Shown here: in pieces, positions 1 through 7,951 of the stretch
Numbering within the stretch: the first letter of the stretch is position 1
Layout of the letters: each line of letters begins with the position of its first letter
The notes under the pieces: generated by a model
The model's input: only the letters and a program-made list of their open reading frames with translations
Told to the model about the DNA's origin: nothing
Database searches by the model: none
Program-made: the position numbers and the translations under genes
NCBI RefSeq assembly: GCF_900119845.1
Contig: NZ_FPKU01000004.1
Location: 295,458 to 359,457, forward strand
Length of the DNA: 64,000 nt
Direction: 5' to 3'
Source: Devosia enhydra
Lineage (GTDB): Bacteria > Pseudomonadota > Alphaproteobacteria > Rhizobiales > Devosiaceae

Positions 1-167
1 TGGTGGTGACCCAGCTGGTGGAGGGCAATACCTGCCACATCGCCTATATCGATGCGCGCGCCAACACCAATGCCAATGCGCTGGCGCGGGAAGCGGCAGA
101 CGCATCGGGCGATTTCGACTGCGCCTCCGACGAGGTGGAGATCATCGGGCGGTTCGAGGCCTGGTAG
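1..167 (+). CDS. 3' end of a truncated protein, function unknown
   Basis: An open frame enters from the left edge and stops with TAG at 165-167. The visible 54 residues (starting VVTQLVEGNTCHIAYIDARA) contain two cysteines and end in GRFEAW. I do not recognise the family. The end overlaps the convergent histidine kinase gene by 26 bases. Codon use resembles that of the neighbours, so the frame is probably real, but no function can be given. Confidence 0.6.
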   Translation, partial: VVTQLVEGNTCHIAYIDARANTNANALAREAADASGDFDCASDEVEIIGRFEAW

Positions 168-1515
168 TGGGGGCGGCCGGCAGAGTGAGCCGTGCGCGGG
201 TGCCGCCGCCTTCGGCCCGTTCGAGCCGCACCGACCCGCCATAAAGGGTCGCGAGATCCGAAACGATGGCGAGCCCGAGGCCGGAACCCGGGCGGGTCTC
301 GTCGAAGCGCTGGCCGCGCTCAGTGGCGCGCAGCGCCTCGGCGGGCGCAAGGCCCGGACCGTCATCGACGACGACCACTTCAAGCATCGCCTCGTCGGCC
401 CGCGCGGCGCTGATGGTGATGCGCTGCACGCCCCATTTGCAGGCGTTGTCGATGAGATTGCCCAGCATCTCGTCGAGATCCTGCCGCTCGCCGGCAAAGG
501 CGAGGTCGGGCTCGACGGTCAGCTCGAGCGCGAGCCGGCGATCGGCATGGATGCCGCGAAACACCGGCAGCAGCCCTGAAAGCGCCAGTTCGAGATCGGC
601 GCGCGACCCCGTGCCGCCCTCCGCCGCGGCGCTGCGCGCCCGGGCCAGATGATGCACGACCAGCCGGTTCATGGTCTCGGTCGCCTCGGGAATGCCGGCG
701 ACCGGCAGGCTGCCGCCGCGCGCCTTTTCGAGCGCGCTGGTGATGACGGCGAGCGGCGTCTTCAATCCATGCGCGAGGTTGCCGACATGGGTGCGGGCCC
801 GCGCCAGCGTGGTGCGGCTGGTTTCGAGCAGGCGGTTGATCTCGTCGACCAGCGGGGCGATCTCGGCATGGCGGGCGGGCGGCAGGGTCTCGATCTCGCC
901 GGCGCCAATGCGGGCCAGTTCCGCGCGCAGCTGGCGCAGCGGCTTTAGACCGATACGGACCTGGATGACGATGGCGAGGGTGAGGCCCAGTCCGAGCAGA
1001 ACGAGCGAAATGACCAGCGGAGTGAGGATGCCGGCCAGCCGCGTCTCGATCTCGGCCTGGGGCAAAGCGGCGGTGATGACGAGGCGCTGCGCGCTGCCCG
1101 GCACGCTGAAGCCGCGGGTGGCAAGCCGCAGGGCTTCGCCGCGCGGGCCCAGGCCCGCTGCGCGGCCGATGGTTTCGCCCGCCGGGATGGGTGGGGCAAC
1201 AAGATCGGAGGTCCAGAGCGAGCCCGAGCGGATGAGCGTGCCTCCGGCATCGCCGACCTGCCAGTACCAGCCCGAATAGGGCTGTTCGAAGCGCGGATCG
1301 GCGACGGCGGCATCGAGGCTCAGGCGCCCGGTATCCCCATCATAGGCGGTGCTGGCCATGACCGCGACCATCGCCGCATCGAGGCTTGCATCATAGGTCT
1401 CCTCGACGAATTGGCGCAGCAGCCCCGAAATCAGGATGCCGGCCAGCGCGAGCGCCACGATGCTCGCGCCGATGGCGAGCAGCGCCAGCCGCAGCGCGAG
1501 CGAGGCGCGTCTCAC
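142..1515 (-). CDS. Two-component sensor histidine kinase
   Basis: A 457-residue membrane sensor kinase. Hydrophobic segments near residues 8-32 and 163-186 bound a periplasmic sensor region of about 130 residues, and a HAMP-like stretch follows. The H-box (HVGNLAHGLKTPLAVI) puts the phospho-accepting histidine near residue 249. The N-box (LGNLIDNACKWG) is near 351-362, with G-boxes DDGPGLA and GSGLGLAIV after it. The start overlaps the response regulator stop by four bases, so the pair is translationally coupled. The architecture fits PhoQ/QseC-like kinases. Two divergent PepSY genes next to the regulator suggest an envelope stress or cation signal, but the ligand cannot be read from sequence. 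Confidence 0.93.
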   Translation of the reverse strand: MRRASLALRLALLAIGASIVALALAGILISGLLRQFVEETYDASLDAAMVAVMASTAYDGDTGRLSLDAAVADPRFEQPYSGWYWQVGDAGGTLIRSGSLWTSDLVAPPIPAGETIGRAAGLGPRGEALRLATRGFSVPGSAQRLVITAALPQAEIETRLAGILTPLVISLVLLGLGLTLAIVIQVRIGLKPLRQLRAELARIGAGEIETLPPARHAEIAPLVDEINRLLETSRTTLARARTHVGNLAHGLKTPLAVITSALEKARGGSLPVAGIPEATETMNRLVVHHLARARSAAAEGGTGSRADLELALSGLLPVFRGIHADRRLALELTVEPDLAFAGERQDLDEMLGNLIDNACKWGVQRITISAARADEAMLEVVVVDDGPGLAPAEALRATERGQRFDETRPGSGLGLAIVSDLATLYGGSVRLERAEGGGTRARLTLPAAPTTRPRTAR

Positions 1516-2186
1516 GCATCGGCCCCCGGCTCGGGCACGAGGCGATAGCCCTGGCCACGGATGGTCTCGATATGGCTGCGCCCGATCTTGCGGCGCAGCC
1601 GGCCGATGATGACTTCAAGGGAATTGAAGTCGCGCTCGGTGTCACGCTCGTAAAGATGCTCGGACAGTTCGGTGCGCGAAACGACGCGGCCGGTGTGGTG
1701 GATGAGATAGGCCAGCAGCCGCTGCTCGAAGGCGGTTAGGCGGATCGGCAGCCCATCGAGGGTGATGAGGCCCATCTGGGTATCGAGCGACAGCGGCCCG
1801 CAGTCGAGCACGGTCGTGGCATGGCCGGCGGCGCGGCGGATGAGCGAGCGCAAGCGGATGATGACTTCCTCGGTGCGGAAGGGCTTGGTGAGATAGTCGT
1901 CGGCCCCGGCACGGAAGCCGCGCACCTTCTCTGACCATTCCTCGCGCGCCGTGAGGATGAGCACCGGCATGGCGCGCTTGGCGCGGCGCCAGCCTTCGAG
2001 CACCGAAATGCCATCGAGCCCAGGCAGGCCCAGATCGAGCACCACCGCGTCATAGGTTTCGGTCTGCCCGAGGAATTCGCCTTCGGTGCCGTCGGCTGCC
2101 CCATCGGCGGCAAAGCCTGCGGCACGCAGATCATCCAGCAGCGCCTCGCGGAGGCGGGCATCGTCTTCGACGACCAGAATGCGCAT
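1512..2186 (-). CDS. OmpR-family response regulator
   Basis: A 224-residue response regulator. The receiver domain (residues 1-115) has the acidic pocket VEDD near residues 6-9, the phospho-acceptor Asp51 in VVLDLGLPGLDG and Lys101 in LTKPF. A C-terminal winged-helix domain (about 130-220) ends with the OmpR-type RGQGYRL segment. It is the first gene of an operon with the histidine kinase. Its likely targets include the divergent PepSY genes upstream, where TGAACC half-sites are spaced one helical turn apart. Confidence 0.95.
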   Translation of the reverse strand: MRILVVEDDARLREALLDDLRAAGFAADGAADGTEGEFLGQTETYDAVVLDLGLPGLDGISVLEGWRRAKRAMPVLILTAREEWSEKVRGFRAGADDYLTKPFRTEEVIIRLRSLIRRAAGHATTVLDCGPLSLDTQMGLITLDGLPIRLTAFEQRLLAYLIHHTGRVVSRTELSEHLYERDTERDFNSLEVIIGRLRRKIGRSHIETIRGQGYRLVPEPGADA

Positions 2187-2200
2187 GAACCGATGCCCCT

Positions 2201-2530
2201 TTAGAAGCCGTTGGCGCGGCGGCGGGCGGCAACGAGGCCGCGCCCGTCGACCTCGAGGATGTCGCCGTTTTCGGCATCCACCCTGATGGCGAGGATGTCC
2301 CCCGCCGGGGTGAGGAGGCGGAAGGCATAGACCGAGCCGGTCATCTCCTCGGGGCGGGCGGGCACGAGTTCGGCCCCGATCACCTGGCCCGAGAAGCGGG
2401 CGGTGGCGGCGGCGATGGCCTCGATGATGGTGATGCCCGTGCCTTGCGCGCGGGCAGGCGTCGAGAGCCCGAGGAGGCCGGGGGCAAGCAGCAGCAGGGC
2501 CAGGGCGATGGTGCGCAGCGTCTTTGTCAT
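2201..2530 (-). CDS. Secreted PepSY-domain protein
   Basis: A 109-residue protein with a signal peptide (MTKTLRTIALALLLLAPGLL, cleavage after ARA-Q). One PepSY domain follows, ending in the typical GDILAIRVDAENGDILEVDGRG. An ATG further upstream would need an implausible hydrophilic extension, so I start at 2530, behind an AGGGA-like ribosome site. The gene is divergent from a second PepSY gene and 14 bases upstream of the response regulator. PepSY proteins beside two-component systems are often targets or modulators of the sensor; that role is inferred here. Confidence 0.85.
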   Translation of the reverse strand: MTKTLRTIALALLLLAPGLLGLSTPARAQGTGITIIEAIAAATARFSGQVIGAELVPARPEEMTGSVYAFRLLTPAGDILAIRVDAENGDILEVDGRGLVAARRRANGF

Positions 2531-2538
2531 GACATCCC

Positions 2539-2591
2539 TTAACCCGATGAAGCTGAACCGAAATTGAACCGGGCCGTTTCGGGTGGGTTCA
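2539..2591. promoter_or_regulatory. Candidate OmpR-type operator between divergent PepSY genes
   Basis: TGAACC occurs at 2554-2559 and again at 2565-2570, an 11-base step equal to one helical turn. A related TTAACC lies at 2539-2544, and the inverted form GGTTCA is at 2586-2591. OmpR-family regulators typically bind tandem half-sites at this spacing, and an OmpR regulator is encoded next door. The site would control both PepSY genes. This is inference from pattern only. Confidence 0.5.
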
Positions 2592-2635
2592 AACCGCCTC
2601 ATATAGGGTCACCGGCATCTGCAAAGGAGATCGAC

Positions 2636-3340
2636 ATGACCAAGAAGACATTCATCAGTGCCGCCCTCATTGCCGCGCTCGTGCTCCCCGCCGGTATCGC
2701 CATCGCTCAGCCCGCTGCGCCGGTGCCCCCCGCAGCCACCCGCCCGGCCTTCGATGCCGATGCGGCGCGCGCGCTGCTCGAAGGGTTCGGGCTGACCGAC
2801 ATCCGGCTCGATGACGATGATGACGGGCATTTCGAATTCGATGCGCGCACGGCCGAAGGCTATCAGGTCGAGATCGAGATCGGGCGCGATGGCGAGATCC
2901 GCAAGATCGACCTCGACGATGATGACGACGATCGTGGCAGCGCCTCGCTGATCGCGGCGCTGCCGGCGGGGGTGCGCGAGGCGCTCTCGACGCGCGGCGT
3001 CGTGGCGCTGCGCGACTATGAGCGCAAGCCGCGCCATTTCGAGATCGAGGGCGTGACCGGCGAGGGCCGCGAGATCGAGATCGAATTGCGCAACGACAAC
3101 CGCGTCGGAGCGGTGAGTGTGTCCGATCCGCGCGGCGCCCAGCAGCCGGCCTTCGATGAAGCCGCCTTCACCGCCGCCGTGGTCGCGGCCGGCTACCAGG
3201 TCTCGAGCGTGTCGCAGCGGCCGCGCCATGTCGAGGTCGATGCGGTCAATCCCGAGGGCGAGCCAGTGCGGCTGCATGCCGATTTCGACGGCACGGTCTA
3301 CAAGGAGACGCTGGTGCGTGGCGCGGGCGGGCGCTCGTGA
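2636..3340 (+). CDS. Secreted acidic protein with PepSY-like repeats
   Basis: A 234-residue secreted protein. The signal peptide is MTKKTFISAALIAALVLPAG..., cleaved after AIAQ. The chosen ATG follows a clear AAGGAGA ribosome site. The mature part has about three PepSY-like repeats, near residues 45-90, 108-150 and 170-215. Two runs of five to six aspartates (RLDDDDDGHFEF and IDLDDDDDDRG) could bind divalent cations. It is divergent from the smaller PepSY gene and overlaps the next small gene by four bases. A role as an envelope calcium- or metal-responsive protein under the nearby two-component system is plausible but unproven. Confidence 0.85.
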   Translation: MTKKTFISAALIAALVLPAGIAIAQPAAPVPPAATRPAFDADAARALLEGFGLTDIRLDDDDDGHFEFDARTAEGYQVEIEIGRDGEIRKIDLDDDDDDRGSASLIAALPAGVREALSTRGVVALRDYERKPRHFEIEGVTGEGREIEIELRNDNRVGAVSVSDPRGAQQPAFDEAAFTAAVVAAGYQVSSVSQRPRHVEVDAVNPEGEPVRLHADFDGTVYKETLVRGAGGRS

Positions 3341-3567
3341 CCCCGGAGGCCAGCGAGAGCCGCATCGCCCGGATCGAGGCGATGCAGTCCGACATGGTGC
3401 AGCGGCTGGGGCGGCTCGAAGCGCAGGAGCGCGCCGCTCCTCGGCCGGGGCCAACTCCGCGCGGCATCAACTGGGCGATGGTGGGCCTCGGGGTCCTGGG
3501 GCTCATCGTGCTCTTCTGGGTGGTGGACGAACTGCCCGGACCGCCCTTCTGGCATCGCCTGTTCTGA
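3337..3567 (+). CDS. Small single-pass membrane protein
   Basis: A 76-residue protein with a GTG start that overlaps the stop of the PepSY gene (GTGA). The N-terminal 35 residues are charged and helix-forming (RIARIEAMQSDMVQRLGRLE, coiled-coil-like). A proline-rich linker and one transmembrane segment (about 46-63, WAMVGLGVLGLIVLFWVV) follow. Translational coupling suggests it acts with the PepSY protein. Family unknown. Confidence 0.65.
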   Translation: MTPEASESRIARIEAMQSDMVQRLGRLEAQERAAPRPGPTPRGINWAMVGLGVLGLIVLFWVVDELPGPPFWHRLF

Positions 3568-3594
3568 GTAGCCGTTTGGCGCGCGATGCCGGAG

Positions 3595-3627
3595 CGCCCC
3601 GGGGGTTCGAGCCCCGGGGCGGCTTTT
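3595..3627. terminator. Bidirectional hairpin terminator
   Basis: CGCCCCGGGG at 3595-3604 pairs with CCCCGGGGCG at 3612-3621 across a 7-base loop, and a TTTT run follows. It sits between two convergent genes and probably serves both. Confidence 0.75.
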
Positions 3628-3640
3628 GTTGCGAACTGTA

Positions 3641-4072
3641 TCAGGCGCGCGCCATCTGGTTGCGCAGCACCGTGCGCTGGCGGGCCGAGACGCCGATGAG
3701 TTCGGCGATGCGCCAGACCATGTTGTCCTCGAGCTCGTGGTTCCGGCCATCGGCGAACACCACCTGCCACATCATGCGCACGATCTCGACGCGCTCCTCT
3801 TCGTCGAGCTGGGTCAGGGCCGAAGTGAATTTGTAGAAATCCACCGCTTCGGCATCGTGCTTGAGCGCCTCGCGCATCAGCTTTTCGACATCGGGCTCGG
3901 CGAGCCCATAGTGATCCTGCAGGGCCCCGCGCACGGCGCGGCGCTCTTCCTCGCCCATCGTGCCATCGACCGCAGCCAGATGAACGAGCAGCGCCGCCAC
4001 GGCCAGCCTGGGCTGGTGGGAAAGGGTCTCCACCTGCGGCCCGGAAAAGATGCGGCTCAGGGCTTCAAACAT
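3641..4072 (-). CDS. TerB-family protein
   Basis: A 143-residue cytoplasmic protein of the tellurite-resistance TerB fold. The N-terminal part reads ALLVHLAAVDGTMGEEERRAVRGAL, and a second helical repeat reads MMWQVVFADGRNHELEDNMVWRIAELIGVS. These acidic, metal-binding helical repeats are typical of the family. The start at 4072 has a GGAG ribosome site. Stand-alone TerB proteins of this size are common in alphaproteobacteria, and their function there is not established. Confidence 0.85.
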   Translation of the reverse strand: MFEALSRIFSGPQVETLSHQPRLAVAALLVHLAAVDGTMGEEERRAVRGALQDHYGLAEPDVEKLMREALKHDAEAVDFYKFTSALTQLDEEERVEIVRMMWQVVFADGRNHELEDNMVWRIAELIGVSARQRTVLRNQMARA

Positions 4073-4158
4073 GCGGGCGATCTCCGTGCGTATACCGATG
4101 ACAGGTAAGGCCTCGATGGTGCGAGGGAAAGCGTGCGGTGGCAAGGCTCACGATCATG

Positions 4159-4461
4159 TCAGGCCGACACCTGCGGATCGAGTGCGTCGATGCGCGTCGC
4201 GAGCCCGATATCCTTGTCGGTGACGCCGCCGGCGTCATGGGTGCTGAGGCGGATCGAGACGCGGTTGTAGACATTGGACCAGTCCGGATGGTGGCCCGAC
4301 TTTTCGGCGATCAGCGCCACCCGGGTCATGAAGGCGAAGGCTGCGCCGAAATCCTCGAAGCGGAAATCCTTGCCGATGGCGTTCGCCGCGGCGTCATAGC
4401 TCCAGCCGTCAAGGCCTTCTAGGGCTTCGCTGCGCTGGTCGTCAGAAAGTGTGTCGGGCAT
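4159..4461 (-). CDS. phhB: Pterin-4a-carbinolamine dehydratase
   Basis: A 100-residue protein of PCD/DCoH size. It contains the signature EKSGHHPDWSNVYNRVSIRL followed by STHDAGGVTDKD. The active-site histidines are His57, His58 and His75. The enzyme dehydrates 4a-hydroxytetrahydropterin formed by aromatic amino acid hydroxylases. AGGAG lies just before the chosen ATG. No phenylalanine hydroxylase is next to it, so its partner must be elsewhere. Confidence 0.93.
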   Translation of the reverse strand: MPDTLSDDQRSEALEGLDGWSYDAAANAIGKDFRFEDFGAAFAFMTRVALIAEKSGHHPDWSNVYNRVSIRLSTHDAGGVTDKDIGLATRIDALDPQVSA

Positions 4462-4653
4462 ATTTTTTGCTCCTGCCTGATGCGCCCGCCGCAAGCGACA
4501 GCGCGCGGACAATCTTGAATTCGCCTGCCGCCATCACTGGTTAAGCGGGTTTTGACGTCAACGCATGCCAACGCCGATCATTGCATCTAAAGCCCTCACT
4601 TTTAAGCGATTTTAACCCGGAAGCGGGCATATGGGGCGGCATCGGAGACGCTG

Positions 4654-6969
4654 TTGCTGCACTCGGCGCGCAAATCAATGCCGGCGATCGACTACGTGTC
4701 GATCGTCAAGTCGGTCTACAAGGACCGACGCTCCCTGGTATCGGGCGGTATCGCCACGGTGCTGGGCGTGAGTGCCTGCGCGATCAAGACGGGCTCGCTG
4801 GTGCTCTATGCGCATGCGGTGCTGTTCGTCGTCGTCACCGTTTTGCGCTACATCGATTTTTCTCAGTTCCGCAAGGTGCAACTGGGTCCGACCGATGTCG
4901 AGACCGCCGCCGTATGGGAGTTGCGCGCCACCTTCTGGGCAGGCGCGGTGGCCTTCGCCTATGGCAGCTGGTGCTTTTCGAGCATGGTGCTGGTGGGCGA
5001 CCCGGTGGTCGAGCTCCTCGCCTTCGTGACCACCACGGCCGCCATGGTCGGGGTGGTGACGCGCAATTTCGGCCTCGACCGCATGCTGACGCTGCAGCTG
5101 ATCATCGCGATCACGCTGATGAGCTCGGGCCTCGTGCTCAAGTTCAACGTCTATTATTTCGTGCTGCTCACCATGCTGCTGCCGATGCTCATCTCGATGC
5201 GGTTCCTCGCCGCCGACGTGCGCAACGTGCTGCTCTCGGCGGTGCATGGACGGGTGGAGGCCAACCGTCTGGCCGGGCAGCTCGATACCGCGCTCGAAAC
5301 CATGCATCACGGGCTCTGCATGCTCGATCAGGACGGGCTCATCACCGTGGTCAACGACCGGGCCGAGATGGTTTTTGCCGGTTTCGTGGCCGGCAACTGG
5401 AAGGGCAGGCCCTTCGCGGCGCTGATCGCAGCGGCCGCCGCACGCGGAACCGTGCCGCAGCGGGCCGCCGAAAAGCTGCTCGATACCGTGGCCCAGCACG
5501 GGGTGGGCAAGGTCATCCTCAGGCTCGCCAATTCGGAATATTGCGAGGTCACCGTCTCCTCGCGCGCCGATCGCACGGTGCTGCTGTTCGAGGACATTAC
5601 CGACCGCGTGAAGGCCGAAGAGCGCATCAATTACATGGCCCATTACGATGCGCTGACCGGGCTGCTCAATCGCGGCTTCTTCTCCGAGCAGGTCAATGCC
5701 GATCTCGACCGGTTGCGCGGCCTGCCGCCGGGCAACGCGGCCATGCTGATCATTGTCGATGTCGACGACTTCAAGCATGTCAACGACACACACGGCCATA
5801 TGGTAGGCGACCGGCTGCTGGTCGATACCGCCGAGCGGCTCAAGCGCGTGCTGGGACGTGGCACGATGATCGCGCGGCTCGGCGGCGACGAATTCGTGGT
5901 CTATCGCAGCGGGCCGGCGGGCGCCGACAATCCCGAGGCCATCGCCGCCCAGCTCATCGAGACTTTCCAGGAGCCGTTCCTCATCATGGGGGAGCGGCTT
6001 GCGGTCAATATCAGCGCGGGGCTCGTGGTGCAGACGGACCTCGACGGCGAGGATCTCGATACCTTCATGGTCAAGGCGGACCTCGCGCTCTACAAGGCCA
6101 AGGCCAATGGCAAGGCACAGGCCCAGCTCTTCCACGAGCAGATGGATACCGACTACCGCTATCGCCAGCGGCTCAAGGCGGATCTGGCGGTCTGCGTTGC
6201 GGCCAACGGGCTGACGCTGGTCTACCAGCCGATCATCGATCTGCGGACGCGGCGGGTGGTGTGCTGCGAGGCGCTGGCGCGCTGGAACCATCCCGAATTC
6301 GGCGCTATCCCGCCCTCGGTGTTCATTCCCATCGCCGAAGAGACCGGGCTTATTTCCGACATCACGCGCTTCGTGCTCGCCTCGGCGGTCGCCGAATGCC
6401 GGAACTGGCCCGACGACATCGCGGTGTCGGTCAACATCTCGGCGCGCGATTTCCGCCATACCGACGTCAAGGGCATGGTGGAGGCGACGCTGCGCGACTC
6501 CGGCCTGCCGGCGCATCGGCTCGAAATCGAGGTCACCGAAACCGCGCTCATCGAGGAGCGTGACGCGGCCACCAAGATTCTTTCGGCCTTGCAGGCGCAG
6601 GGCATCGGCATCGCGCTCGACGATTTCGGCACGGGCTATTCCTCGCTCTCCTATCTCCAGGCGCTGCCCTTCACCAAGCTCAAGGTGGACCGCAGCTTCG
6701 TGGTCGATGTGGTGCACAATCCGCGCGCCCTGAAGCTGCTCAAGAACGTGGTGCAGCTGGGCAAGGATATCGACCTCAAGGTCACAGCCGAAGGGGTGGA
6801 GACCGAGGAGCAGCTGGCGGTGCTCGCGGCGCACACCAAGGTCGACCACATCCAGGGCTATCTCTTCGGCATCCCCCTGCCGCGCCGCGACGTGGCTGAA
6901 CTGATCGACCGGCTGGCCGGCGTCTCCTATCGCGCCCAGCAACCTCGCAAACTGGTTAACCAGCCCTAA
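4654..6969 (+). CDS. Membrane GGDEF-EAL cyclic-di-GMP protein with PAS domain
   Basis: A 771-residue protein. The N-terminal 190 residues hold about five or six membrane segments. A PAS-like domain (about 200-310) precedes a GGDEF domain with an intact GGDEF motif at 410-414 and an EAL domain with an intact EAL at 539-541, DDFGTGYSSLSYL and KVDRSF. Both diguanylate cyclase and phosphodiesterase activities are therefore possible. I chose TTG at 4654 because GGAGA stands 6 bases before it; ATG at 4678 is the alternative. It is transcribed alone and followed by a strong terminator. Confidence 0.93.
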   Translation: MLHSARKSMPAIDYVSIVKSVYKDRRSLVSGGIATVLGVSACAIKTGSLVLYAHAVLFVVVTVLRYIDFSQFRKVQLGPTDVETAAVWELRATFWAGAVAFAYGSWCFSSMVLVGDPVVELLAFVTTTAAMVGVVTRNFGLDRMLTLQLIIAITLMSSGLVLKFNVYYFVLLTMLLPMLISMRFLAADVRNVLLSAVHGRVEANRLAGQLDTALETMHHGLCMLDQDGLITVVNDRAEMVFAGFVAGNWKGRPFAALIAAAAARGTVPQRAAEKLLDTVAQHGVGKVILRLANSEYCEVTVSSRADRTVLLFEDITDRVKAEERINYMAHYDALTGLLNRGFFSEQVNADLDRLRGLPPGNAAMLIIVDVDDFKHVNDTHGHMVGDRLLVDTAERLKRVLGRGTMIARLGGDEFVVYRSGPAGADNPEAIAAQLIETFQEPFLIMGERLAVNISAGLVVQTDLDGEDLDTFMVKADLALYKAKANGKAQAQLFHEQMDTDYRYRQRLKADLAVCVAANGLTLVYQPIIDLRTRRVVCCEALARWNHPEFGAIPPSVFIPIAEETGLISDITRFVLASAVAECRNWPDDIAVSVNISARDFRHTDVKGMVEATLRDSGLPAHRLEIEVTETALIEERDAATKILSALQAQGIGIALDDFGTGYSSLSYLQALPFTKLKVDRSFVVDVVHNPRALKLLKNVVQLGKDIDLKVTAEGVETEEQLAVLAAHTKVDHIQGYLFGIPLPRRDVAELIDRLAGVSYRAQQPRKLVNQP

Positions 6970-6972
6970 ACG

Positions 6973-6993
6973 CCCGCAGCATCTGCGGGTTTT
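6973..6993 (+). terminator. Rho-independent terminator
   Basis: CCCGCAG, a three-base loop and CTGCGGG are followed by TTTT, directly after the GGDEF-EAL stop codon. Confidence 0.85.
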
Positions 6994-7104
6994 GTCCTTT
7001 CCGAGCAGCCATCCGGCATGCGGATGGATACAAATTGATTAAAAACCCTTCCAAAGATGCCTAACGGATCGTTAAGGTCTGCGTGGTTGGTTGGGGTTGT
7101 GCTG

Positions 7105-7860
7105 ATGAGTATCGCGTCCCAGGAAGCGGGTCAGGCTTCGCGTTTCGCCCTCGGGCTGGTCGATATGCTCGACCGGGTCGAATATCGACGGGTTTCTCCC
7201 GAGCAGCAGCTCGATCCCATCTATCGCCTGCGCTACGAAGCGTATCGGCGCGAGGAGTTCATCCAGCCCAACGCGCAGGGCATCGTGCGCGACGAGTTCG
7301 ACGAACTGCCCAACGCCTATGCTTATGGCGTCTATCTTGACGGGCAACTCGTGAGTTCGGTGCGCTTCCACTACATGACGCAGGATTTCCGCACCGCGCC
7401 GAGCCATTCGGTGTTTACCGACGTGCTCGATCCGCTGCTCGACGATGGCGCGACCTTCATCGATCCGGGCCGCTTCACCGCCGACCACGAGGCGAGCCTC
7501 GCCTTCCCGGCGCTGCCCTTCCTGACGCTGCGCGTGGTGGTGATGGCGACCGTGCATTGGGGGGTGGACTACTGCCTCTCCTCGGTGCGGCCCGAACACG
7601 TGGCGTTCTATCGCCGGGTGTTCAACTCCAAGAAGCTCTCGGCCGAGCGCTACTATCACGGGTTGAGCTTTCCCATGGTGCTCTATGCCTCGCATGTGCC
7701 GAGCACCATCGGGGGGCTGTGCGAGCGCTACCCGTTCTTCAAATCCACCGAGATGGAACGCCAGCTGATGTTCGGGCCCAAGGCCTCGACCGGCATGATC
7801 CTGCCCACGGCGCGAATGGCGCATATGCTATCGCAAAGGCATCAGGCGCTGGCCTGCTGA
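7105..7860 (+). CDS. GNAT-fold N-acyl amino acid synthase (FeeM-like)
   Basis: A 251-residue protein resembling the FeeM/LuxI branch of GNAT acyltransferases. LDPIYRLRYEAYRREEF resembles the autoinducer-synthase start, DEFDELPNAYAYGVYLDGQLVSSVRFH the central core, and FIDPGRFTADHEAS the acyl-carrier pocket region. FeeM-type enzymes transfer an acyl chain from acyl carrier protein to an amino acid. An ATG at 7057 is possible but lacks a ribosome site. No LuxR partner or biosynthetic gene is adjacent, so product and role (signal or membrane lipid) are open. Confidence 0.7.
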   Translation: MSIASQEAGQASRFALGLVDMLDRVEYRRVSPEQQLDPIYRLRYEAYRREEFIQPNAQGIVRDEFDELPNAYAYGVYLDGQLVSSVRFHYMTQDFRTAPSHSVFTDVLDPLLDDGATFIDPGRFTADHEASLAFPALPFLTLRVVVMATVHWGVDYCLSSVRPEHVAFYRRVFNSKKLSAERYYHGLSFPMVLYASHVPSTIGGLCERYPFFKSTEMERQLMFGPKASTGMILPTARMAHMLSQRHQALAC

Positions 7861-7951
7861 AGTCCGCCCGCAGGTGACGTCGTCGGCACGCGGTTGACGC
7901 CACCGCCGCCTGTGCTAGCCTTGAAATCGATTTCAGGTTTCGGGGGCAAGC

